A DNA stretch of 64,000 nt from Nicotiana tabacum. Its lineage: Eukaryota; Streptophyta; Magnoliopsida; Solanales; Solanaceae. The position numbers and the translations under genes were made by a program. The DNA lies in assembly GCF_000715075.1 (NCBI RefSeq), contig NC_134080.1, positions 32,158,758 through 32,222,757 of the forward strand, written 5' to 3'. Of this stretch, positions 22,917 through 30,724 are shown piece by piece. The notes under the pieces are model-generated. The model did no database searches, had not been told where the DNA came from, and saw only the letters and a program-made list of their open reading frames with translations. Position 1 is the first letter of the stretch. The number at the start of each line of letters is the position of its first letter.

Positions 22917-24710
22917 TCAGACACAGTATCTTTTTACTGCGTCTGCATTCACTGCTGTTTCGGGATCATTTCCTTCAATGTCACCTAGGTACAATGCTCC
23001 TCTTGGCAATATCTTCCTGATGATGTATGGGCCCTTCCAGTTTGGAGCAAATTTCCCTTTTGCTTCCTGGTGATGGGGCAGAATGCGCCTCAGTACCAGT
23101 TGACCTACTTCGAAGTTCCTAGGTCTGACTTTCTTGTTGTAAGCACGGGCCATTCTTCGTTGGTACAACTGTCCGTGACAAACCGCGGCCATTCGTTTCT
23201 CATCAATCAAAGTAAACTGCTCCAATCGAGTCTTAACCCATTCGCTGTCCTCGATTTCTGCTTCAACAATGGTTCGAAGCAAAGGGATTTCTACTTCCGC
23301 TGGTATCACAGCCTCGGTCCCATAAACCAAAAGATAAGGAGTTGCTCCTACTGACGTGCGTACCGTAGTGCGATACCCCAATAATGCAAATGGTAACTGC
23401 TCATGCCACTGTCGGGAATTCTGGATCGTTTTCCTCAAAATCTTCTTGATGTTTTTGTTTGCCGCTTCTACAGCGCCATTGGCCTTCGACCGATAAGGAG
23501 TAGAATTCATATGCGTTATTTTGAATTGCTCGCATACATCTCCCATCAAGTGACTGTTCAAGTTTGCTGCGTTATCTGTAATGATAGTCGCAGGAATACC
23601 GAAACGACAGATAAGATTTGAGTGTACAAAATCCACTACAGCTTTTTTAGTGACCGACTTGAGAGTGACAGCCTCTACCCATTTTGTGAAGTAGTCTATG
23701 GCAACCAGTATAAACCTGTGTCCATTCGAAGCCTTTGGTTCGATTGGTCCAATGACGTCCATGCCCCAGGCGACAAATGGCCAAGGCGCAGACATGGGAT
23801 GTTGTTCTGTGGGAGGAGCATGAATCAGATCACCGTGCACCTGACACTGATGACACTTCCGAACGAAGCTAAAGCAATCCTTTTCCATGGTTATCCAGTA
23901 ATAACCTGCTCGAAGGATTTTCTTCGCTAAGACATACCCGTTCATGTGAGGTCCACACACACCTGCGTGTACTTCGTGCATGATCTTCCTCGCCTCCTCG
24001 GCGTCGACACATCTTAATAGGTTGAGGTCCGGGGTTCTCTTGTACAACAATTCACCGCTCAGAAAGAAACCACTTGCATGTCGCCTAACGGTCCTCTTTT
24101 GATCTCCAGTAGCATGCTCGGGGTATTCTTGCGTTTTCAAGAACCTCTTGATGTCATGGTACCAAGGCTGCGTATTTGATCCCGCCTCGATTACATTGCA
24201 GTAACCGTGTCTTTCCCTGATTTGGATTTCCAAAGGATCGACGTGGGCATTGCCCGGGTAGGGTAGCATTGAAGCCAGAGTAGCGAGTGCGTCTACCAGT
24301 TCATTGTGACACCTCGGGATATACCTGAACTCTATTGATGTAAAGCGCTTGCCGAGGTCCTCCACATGTTGTCGGTAAGGGATAAGTTTGACATCCCGAG
24401 TTTCCCATTCGCCTTGGGCTTGCCGGATAATCAAGTCAGAATCTCCCATAATCAGTAAGTCTTCGACATCCTGATCGATTGCCATATGCATGCCCATGAT
24501 GCAGGCTTCATACTCAGCCGTATTATTCGTGCAAAAGAAACGAAGTCTAGCTGTGGCGGGATAATGCTGACCAGAAGGCGAGATCAAAATTGCCCCAATC
24601 CCTACACCTTTGGCATTCACGGCCCCATCAAAGAACATCTTCCAAACATGAGCGTCCTCTGAGACCACTTCTACAGTATTTACCTCTTCATCTGGAAAGT
24701 AGGTACTCAA
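22917..24710 (-). CDS. Ogre C archaeal-type RNase H and integrase
   Basis: 597 codons from the first Met. Residues about 22-150 form an archaeal-type RNase H with acidic residues in FFDGA (D28), TAEYEA (E66), MGDSDL (D90) and NELVDALA (D140). A zinc-binding HHCC region follows (H248, H255, C286, C289 in KCHQC). The integrase core follows with D318 (GMDVIGP), D379 (ITDNAANL) and E415 (NGAVEAANK), spacing DD35E. The C-terminal part (about 510-597) holds the usual basic gypsy tail (GPYIIRKILPRGALYL). The added RNase H is a mark of the Tat lineage. The frame is really the 3' part of pol: it is cut off from RT by two in-frame stops at 24738-24740 (TAA) and 24813-24815 (TAG), so the Met start is only formal. 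Confidence 0.92.
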   Translation of the reverse strand: MSTYFPDEEVNTVEVVSEDAHVWKMFFDGAVNAKGVGIGAILISPSGQHYPATARLRFFCTNNTAEYEACIMGMHMAIDQDVEDLLIMGDSDLIIRQAQGEWETRDVKLIPYRQHVEDLGKRFTSIEFRYIPRCHNELVDALATLASMLPYPGNAHVDPLEIQIRERHGYCNVIEAGSNTQPWYHDIKRFLKTQEYPEHATGDQKRTVRRHASGFFLSGELLYKRTPDLNLLRCVDAEEARKIMHEVHAGVCGPHMNGYVLAKKILRAGYYWITMEKDCFSFVRKCHQCQVHGDLIHAPPTEQHPMSAPWPFVAWGMDVIGPIEPKASNGHRFILVAIDYFTKWVEAVTLKSVTKKAVVDFVHSNLICRFGIPATIITDNAANLNSHLMGDVCEQFKITHMNSTPYRSKANGAVEAANKNIKKILRKTIQNSRQWHEQLPFALLGYRTTVRTSVGATPYLLVYGTEAVIPAEVEIPLLRTIVEAEIEDSEWVKTRLEQFTLIDEKRMAAVCHGQLYQRRMARAYNKKVRPRNFEVGQLVLRRILPHHQEAKGKFAPNWKGPYIIRKILPRGALYLGDIEGNDPETAVNADAVKRYCV

Positions 24711-24737
24711 TGGCTGGTATTCCTCATCGACCGGATT

Positions 24738-24740
24738 TTA
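24738..24740 (-). other. Nonsense codon in Ogre pol before the second RNase H
   Basis: TAA on the minus strand, in the same frame as both neighbouring ORFs, after ADYLA and before NPVDEE. A glutamate is likely at this place in related elements, so a GAA to TAA change would explain it. Confidence 0.75.
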
Positions 24741-24812
24741 TGCCAAATAATCTGCTAGCGCCTGGGCTTTCATTGCCGTGCGAGTGACATAGACTATGTC
24801 GAATTCAGTAAG

Positions 24813-26477
24813 CTAGATTAGCCACTTGGCCAGTCTTCCAGTAGGCATCGGTTTCTGAAATATATACTTTAAAGGATCCAACCTGCTTATAAGGAACGTA
24901 GTGTGGGCTTGGAGATAATGTCTCAGCTTCTGAGCAACCCACGTGAGAGCGCAACATGTCCTTTCCAACAGTGTGTATTTGGCCTCGTAGCCGATGAATT
25001 TCTTGCTCAAGTAGTAGATTGCTTGCTCTTTCTTTCCGGTTATGTCGTGTTGCCCGAGGACGCAACTGAAAGAGTTCTCCAAGACTGTCAGATACAAGAA
25101 AAGTGGCCTCCCTGGTTCTGGAGGGACCAAGACTGGGGGATTCGAAAGGTATTCTTTGACTTTATCAAAGGCTTCTTGACACTCAGTTGTCCATTTAATC
25201 GCCGCATCTTTCCTTAACAGCTTGAATATGGGCTCACACGTGCTTGTCAGCTGGGCAATAAACCGACTGATGTAGTTCAACCTGCCCAACAGACTCATCA
25301 CGTCTTTCTTTGTTCTCGGGGGAGGCAGATCTCTGATGGATTTTATCTTAGTTGGATCCAGCTCAATACCTCTCCTACTTACGATGAAACCCAAAAGTTT
25401 GCCCGACGGAACTCCGAAAGCACACTTGGCTGGGTTTAGCTTCAAGTCATACTTCCTTAGTCTCTCGAAGAATTTCCTCAAGTCTTGGATGTGATTATCC
25501 TGCGTCCTGGACTTGACTATCACGTCGTCCACGTACACCTCTATTTCCTGATGCATCATGTCATGAAAAATGGCAGTCATGGCCCTCATGTAAGTAGCCC
25601 CAGCATTCTTCAAACCAAATGGCATGACCCGATAACAGTAGGTGCCCCAAGGCGTGGTGAAGGCAGTTTTCTCGGCATCCTCTTCATCCATCAGTACCTG
25701 ATGATACCCAGCGTAACAATCTACGAAAGACTGTATCTCGTGTTTGGCGCAATTATCAACGAGGATGTGGATGTTGGGCAGTGGGAAATTATCTTTGGGA
25801 CTTGCTCTATTCAAATCTCGGTAATCTACACATACCCGAGTCTTCCCGTCCTTTTTCGGTACCGGAACCACATTCGCCAACCATGTTGTATATTGGACTA
25901 CCCGAATCACTCCCATTTTCAGTTGTTTGGTGATCTCCTCTTTAATCTTGTCGCTGACCTCAGTTTTGAACTTTCGTTGCTTTTGTTGAACTGGAGGACA
26001 ATCAGGATGAATCGGCAATTTATGAACCACAAGATCAACACCTAGACCCGGCATGTCATCATATGACCAAGCAAACACGTCTTTAAATTCAAAAAGAAGT
26101 TGAATTATCGCCTCTCGCGTTTTCTTGTCCGTGTGAATGCTTATTTTGGTCTCCCGGATTTCTTCAGGAGTTCCTAAATTAACCGGTTCGGTGTCATTCA
26201 GATTTGGCTTAGGTTTATTCTCAAAATATTCCAACTCTCTGTTTATTTCCCTAAAAGCTTCTTCCGCATCATATTCTGGTTCTGGGTTCATTAATTCACA
26301 GTTAAATAGCTCGTTGTGATCTAGGCGTGAAGTCCGCAAGCATATCATATTTAAAGCCGCATTATTATAACTGAAAAGAAAGATAAAAGGAAAAATAACA
26401 AAAATCAGAACAAAAGAAAGAATGGGAAAGCAATGATGATTTTTTTTTATTTTCTTTGGAAAGTTGGAAGACAACAA
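24813..26477 (-). CDS. Ogre C reverse transcriptase and RNase H
   Basis: 554 codons from Met to a TAG at 24813. Residues 1-36 are intron-encoded, because the splice acceptor lies before YNNAALN (residue 37). RT motifs follow: KKDGKTRVCVDYRDLN (about 208-223), FVDCYAGYHQ (251-260), MPFGLKNAGATY (285-296) and the catalytic YVDD (315-318). The retroviral-type RNase H and tether lie at about 440-554 (FLYLTVLENS, EQAIYYLSKKF). The TAG at 24813-24815 interrupts AKWLI-LTEFDI, normally continuous. A TTG to TAG change is plausible. The polymerase domain itself looks intact. Confidence 0.93.
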   Translation of the reverse strand: MLSSNFPKKIKKNHHCFPILSFVLIFVIFPFIFLFSYNNAALNMICLRTSRLDHNELFNCELMNPEPEYDAEEAFREINRELEYFENKPKPNLNDTEPVNLGTPEEIRETKISIHTDKKTREAIIQLLFEFKDVFAWSYDDMPGLGVDLVVHKLPIHPDCPPVQQKQRKFKTEVSDKIKEEITKQLKMGVIRVVQYTTWLANVVPVPKKDGKTRVCVDYRDLNRASPKDNFPLPNIHILVDNCAKHEIQSFVDCYAGYHQVLMDEEDAEKTAFTTPWGTYCYRVMPFGLKNAGATYMRAMTAIFHDMMHQEIEVYVDDVIVKSRTQDNHIQDLRKFFERLRKYDLKLNPAKCAFGVPSGKLLGFIVSRRGIELDPTKIKSIRDLPPPRTKKDVMSLLGRLNYISRFIAQLTSTCEPIFKLLRKDAAIKWTTECQEAFDKVKEYLSNPPVLVPPEPGRPLFLYLTVLENSFSCVLGQHDITGKKEQAIYYLSKKFIGYEAKYTLLERTCCALTWVAQKLRHYLQAHTTFLISRLDPLKYIFQKPMPTGRLAKWLI

Positions 26478-26582
26478 TGTTTACAACTTAGGAATTCAAA
26501 ACAACAATTGAAAGGAAGAAAACGTTCAAGTTATGTCCTGGAGATAACTTGTGACACAGGAAAGGTGGCAGGACAGGTCTAC
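26371..26582 (-). other. Spliceable intron of Ogre C between protease and RT
   Basis: On the minus strand GT at 26582-26581 (CCGG|GTAGACC) and a strong polypyrimidine acceptor ending TTTTCAG at 26371 delimit 212 nt. The segment is T-rich and has stops in frame. Removal puts the protease-side frame (…RRKSG) in phase with YNNAALNMICL. A short intron at this place between pro and rt is an established hallmark of Ogre elements. Splicing here is inferred, not seen. Confidence 0.75.
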
Positions 26583-26833
26583 CCGGACTTCCGTCTAGTC
26601 GGGAATGGCGTGGCCTCCCAGTTTTGAAGTTTGGCGTTCGGCCCCACGTACATCATCTCAGCAGTGCTTGTGCCTTCACCTGGTTGAACCATGTGGACCT
26701 CGTAGAGCATCTCTCTCATCGCCCCACATATCTCCTCGATTTCCTCAGTTATGAAGACCTCATTATCTTCTTCTTCGGCGTACCTTGGCCTGATGAAAGT
26801 TGCATATAAATCCGGCAATGGTCGAGGTAACTT
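26583..26833 (-). CDS. Ogre C pro-RT linker exon segment
   Basis: This stretch is in the same frame as the protease ORF and follows its TAG (26834-26836) directly. It encodes KLPRPLPDLYATFIRPRY, then an acidic run (EEEDNEVFITEEIEEICG), then MLYEVHMVQPGEGTS and MMYVGPNAKLQNWEATPFP, and reaches the intron donor. No enzyme domain is visible. Conservation of frame suggests it is translated by stop read-through or that the TAG is a recent mutation. Confidence 0.7.
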
Positions 26834-28582
26834 CTAACCCTCATTTTTCCTTTTCTTTGCCCACTCTTCGTCTGCTGGAGTAGGTTTGAAGCCTAGTCCA
26901 AAAGGTTTCTTGGTGACTGGCAAGGTAATAGGTTCTGTTATTCCCTGAAGGGTTCGTCCAAGCCCTTTCCCTGGCCTAAATCTGTGCCGGATCATCTCTT
27001 TGGCCACCATAACCGAGGCGTTAGACAAGAAAGGCTGGGGGCAGGGTATTCCCTCTTCGTGCTGCTCTGCCAGTACAATCTCGAAAGCTTGATAGACCGT
27101 ATGTTCGCTCCCTTCTCTTGGTTCAAGATATGGGATGGATGGGTCCCGATAGATAGCATGCTCATCTTCTCCATGGACCACGATCTCTCGGTCTTCGTAC
27201 TCAAACTTCACCATCTGGTGAAGAGTGGAAGGCACAACTCCTGCCGCATGGATCCAAGGTCTGCCGAGGAGGAAATTGTAGGATGTGTCCATGTCGAGCA
27301 CCTGGAAGGTTATTTCAAACTCAACTGGTCCTATGACCAACAACAGGTCTATTTCCCCCATGGTATCTCTCTTGATGCCGTCGAAAGCTCTTACGCAGAC
27401 ATTGTTGGGTCGGATTCTTCCGGTCCCAATTTTCATTCTTTGCAGCGTGGAGAGCGGGCAAATGTCAACACCTGAACCCCTATCCAACATTACCCGCTTG
27501 ACATAATAGTCTTCGCATTTAACTGTTAGATGCAAAGCCTTGTTGTGTGTCGCTCCTTCCGGGGGTAAATCATTCTTGCTGAAAGAGATTTGGTTGACGG
27601 CGAAGAATCTTTCTGTCATCCGCTCTAGTTGTTCAACCGAGGTTTCAACTGACACATATGCTTCATTCAGGGTCTTCAGTAAAATCTTTTGATGCTCGGC
27701 CGACCTCATCAACAATGATAGCATGGACACTTGCTCGGGGTACTTGCGCAGTTGATCTATCACTTCGTAATCCGGCATTTTCATTTGTTGGAAGAACACT
27801 TCCGCTTCTTCAACACTTACGGGCTTCTTTGGCGGGAAGCGCCTTTGTGTGACGTTGTTCAGTTCTTGGGTATTTGAATACCTTCCAATGAAAGTATTTT
27901 CTGGAAGTTCTCCCATGACCTCTTTACCTTTGTACATTACCAAAGTCTTTTGATAATTCCACGGCACTGTGGACGGGTTGGTCATTGGCTTTTGTGGCAC
28001 GCGTCCGATAACCACTGGCTCATTCAGCCGAGGTGGTTGAATTGTCCCCCGGACCACATAGGCCCCTTTTGGAACGTACATAGGTTTTGCCTTTTTGATC
28101 CCGAAGTTCTGCGTCTTCTCAGCTCGACCTCGTGGTATGTAAAGAACTCCATCCTTTACCGGTACCACTTTCTTCTCCACCTTTTTTTCAGGCTCGCTCT
28201 TTATAGCCTTGGCCTCCTCCCCCTTTTCTGGTTTCTGGTCTGTTTCGGGCCTCTTCCCCATTTCGACAATGGCAATTATGGCTTTCAAAGCAGGGTCGAA
28301 CTCTTTGTCTTCACAAATCATTCCGATCAGCGGCCCAGTATTGTGAGCAGGTAATGGATTGTTAGTTACATTCGGGATCTCCTCGTCCCTTAGCACTATT
28401 TTCCCTTGCTCTATCAAATTTTCAACCACTCTTTTCAACGACCAGCAGTCATTTGTATCATGTCCCTCGACCCCTGAATGATAGGCGCATCTGACTCCAG
28501 CTTTGTAAGAAGATGACGTCGGGTTTTGCTTTGTTTGAGGGATTGGTTGCAAGAAACCCAACTGGACTAGCTTCGGGAACAA
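26834..28582 (-). CDS. Ogre C zinc knuckle, aspartic protease and G-patch-like segment
   Basis: 582 codons from the first Met. The open frame itself begins right after the stop at 28730. Near residues 32-49 a CAYHSGVEGHDTNDCW knuckle-like motif appears. Basic Lys/Glu-rich linkers follow. The retropepsin domain lies at about 348-465, with the active-site segment VMLDRGSGVD (D367) and the second strand LLGRPWIHAAG (438-448). The usual DGG/DSG is DRG here because codon 368 is AGG (27479-27481), which may harm activity. Residues about 525-555 (MIRHRFRPGKGLGRTLQGI) look like a G-patch. The frame ends in TAG at 26834. Confidence 0.88.
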   Translation of the reverse strand: MFPKLVQLGFLQPIPQTKQNPTSSSYKAGVRCAYHSGVEGHDTNDCWSLKRVVENLIEQGKIVLRDEEIPNVTNNPLPAHNTGPLIGMICEDKEFDPALKAIIAIVEMGKRPETDQKPEKGEEAKAIKSEPEKKVEKKVVPVKDGVLYIPRGRAEKTQNFGIKKAKPMYVPKGAYVVRGTIQPPRLNEPVVIGRVPQKPMTNPSTVPWNYQKTLVMYKGKEVMGELPENTFIGRYSNTQELNNVTQRRFPPKKPVSVEEAEVFFQQMKMPDYEVIDQLRKYPEQVSMLSLLMRSAEHQKILLKTLNEAYVSVETSVEQLERMTERFFAVNQISFSKNDLPPEGATHNKALHLTVKCEDYYVKRVMLDRGSGVDICPLSTLQRMKIGTGRIRPNNVCVRAFDGIKRDTMGEIDLLLVIGPVEFEITFQVLDMDTSYNFLLGRPWIHAAGVVPSTLHQMVKFEYEDREIVVHGEDEHAIYRDPSIPYLEPREGSEHTVYQAFEIVLAEQHEEGIPCPQPFLSNASVMVAKEMIRHRFRPGKGLGRTLQGITEPITLPVTKKPFGLGFKPTPADEEWAKKRKNEG

Positions 28583-28729
28583 AGTTGAGTATGGTTCACC
28601 GATGGGCGTGAAAGTCCGCCTTCGGGGTGGCTCCTGAGGGCGGAAGTTATTCTGCGGGGGTTGTGGGTTATAGTGGTTGCGGTAAGGAGGCTGATTTCTG
28701 GGAGGTGGAGCTGGGCCTCGGTTGGCTTG

Positions 28730-28732
28730 TTA
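28730..28732 (-). other. Nonsense codon splitting gag from protease in Ogre C
   Basis: TAA on the minus strand after YAHPP and before QANRGPAPPP. Both neighbouring frames are the same frame, and the Gln/Pro-rich gag tail continues beyond it. CAA to TAA is the simplest origin. Confidence 0.75.
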
Positions 28733-30325
28733 TGGTGGATGGGCATAAGGCTGGGCATTCATGACCATATAAGGTTGATGAGCGCATGCCAAATTTGAGT
28801 GGGGGTAGTAGTGTTGTGGGGTTCTTTCCGGAAAACGGGGCCTGGGATGATGATACTCTCTTGCTTCCGAGGCTGCCATGGTCGTTTCTTCCTTCTTCTT
28901 CCCTCTTGTCATTCCTCCGAACCCGCTTTGGACGGCTTGGGAGGTCGCCCTTATGGCTGTTTGACTTAGAATCCTACCTGTTTTCAGACCATTTTCCACC
29001 ATCTCTCCAATCTTGATCGCTTCCGCGAATGGCTTACCCATGGCTGACATCATGTTTTGGAAATAGTCAGACTCTTGAGCCTGGAGAAAGGTAGTGACCA
29101 TTTCCACTTCATCCATGGGAGGCTTCACTCTTGATGCCTGTTCACGCCACTTAATAGCATATTCTCTGAAGCTTTCTGAAGGTTTCTTCTTCAAATTCGA
29201 CAGAGAATTTCGGTCTGGTGCAATGTCGATGTTATACTGAAATTGTTTCACAAAATCTCTGGCGAGATCATCCCATATATGCCATCGAGACATTTCCTGG
29301 TCCATATACCATTCCGAGGCTATCCCTACTAGACTTTCCCCAAAATATGCCATTAGCAGTTCTTCTTTTCCGCCGGCTCCCCGCAATTGGTTGCAGTATT
29401 TCTTAAGATGTGCAATGGGGTCACCGTGCCCATTGTATTTCTCGAACTTTGGGGTCTTGAAACCCGCTGGCAGATGCACGTGAGGGAACATGCATAGGTC
29501 GGCGTAAGAGACGCTCTTCTGCCCGCTCAATCCTTGCATGTTTTTCAAACTTTGTTCAAGGCTTCTCATTCTCTTGGCAATCTCATTTTGTTCTGCAATT
29601 CTGGGGTTCTGATCCTGCCCGGGTGCAAGCTCGCACTGAGGCGGTGGAGGATTAGTGCTGGTAGTGAACCTAGTTGGTTCCATTGAGAATGATGGTGCTT
29701 GGAATGTAAAAGAGGATGAGTCAAAGCTTGGCTTATACGTGGCAGGCTGTGCCGTAATCGGGCAAGGCGGTGCAGTAAAGATGTTCATGCTTGCATCGGT
29801 GGCTGACATTCGGGGATGAGGCTCAGAAGGCGATCCAGCAGAGAAGGCTGAGGTGGCTGGGTACCCGAACAGGGTAGCAGGATAATTTATGGGGACATTA
29901 GAAGTCCCACATGACCTGGAGAATAATTCAGGGAATCCGGGGACGACACTTGGCGGCTCTTTCCCATTATTCCAGTCGTCCAGCATTTCCAACATGCGGA
30001 GCCGTAGGATTCTATTTTCCTCCGCAGTCGCGGATTCAGGTGTGAGGACGGCTGAGATCGAGCTCTCCTCGGAAACAGGGATTGTTTGCAATGGAATTTC
30101 TGAAGACATTTCCACACTTCCTTTTGACCTGGTGAAGTAAGTGTGAGTACTGCTTCTGGTCCTAACAACAGGTAGTTGAACACTTCTTCTTGACCTCGTG
30201 AAGTATGAGTGCGAGGCCAGACTTTCACCAAACCAACCATCTTTTCCAAAGACCCTGAAATACTCAACGACAAACGCACGGTTAATTTGCAGCAAATAAC
30301 AGATAGTCAATCTCACGTTGGGCAT
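28733..30325 (-). CDS. Ogre C Gag
   Basis: 531 codons from Met at 30325 to TAA at 28730. The N-terminal third is low-complexity, with two YFTRS repeats and many Ser/Pro. A coiled-coil-like heptad stretch (NEIAKRMRSLEQSLKNM) lies near residue 250. The retrotransposon capsid domain follows (PKFEKYNGHGDPIAHLKKYC, ASEWYMDQEMSRWHIWDDL, ESFREYAIKWREQASRVKPP), about residues 288-430. A Tyr/His/Pro-rich tail leads to the stop. The protein packages element RNA in cytoplasmic particles (family knowledge). The true start may differ, since a spliced leader is possible. Confidence 0.9.
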
Positions 30326-30724
30326 GATGCACCTATACAGTTAAGTGGATTACTACATGTTTGCTACGAGAGCATGCGTCATTCCGGCATTTTTCCTCTT
30401 ATTAGTTATTTTTCCCTTTTTTTTTTCTTTTTTTTTGTTTTTCTTTTATGTTTTTTTTTATATTTTGCAGTAAAAGAAATGCGACCGGATCCGATGAGGA
30501 TTGCCTACGTATCACGATGCCTACGTGAATCAGATCATTTCGTAGTTCAAAAAAAACACAAATGAGCGTAAAAGAAGCGACCTCTTTATTGTTGAAATGG
30601 TCTATTACAAACTACATTTTGCAAAAGAAAGAGCAAACTTTGAAAATAAACCTAGACTCAAAATAGACTAAAAATCACCCTAATGGGAAAAAACGGGCAG
30701 AAGATGCTAAGATACAGGCTTGAC
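30326..30724 (-). mobile_element. Ogre C spacer between ORF1 and gag
   Basis: Non-coding. It contains a very T-rich run on the + strand (30417-30468) and the tgcctacgtatcacg motif at 30502-30516. It most likely serves as a leader for gag or as a translation re-initiation spacer. That role is inferred. Confidence 0.6.
30495..30551. promoter_or_regulatory. Repeated TGCCTACGTATC motif, copy 2 (between ORF1 and gag)
   Basis: On the + strand: gatgaggattgcctacgtat, then a second cctacgtgaatcagatc and cgtagttc. It stands upstream of gag in the element's direction, next to a T-rich run. Confidence 0.7.

Noticed and set aside
26984..27475. 163-codon + strand frame opposite the Ogre protease
   Set aside because: It is antisense to a well-supported protease frame. 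The same holds for 25485-26045 opposite RT and 27950-28354 opposite the gag-pro linker.
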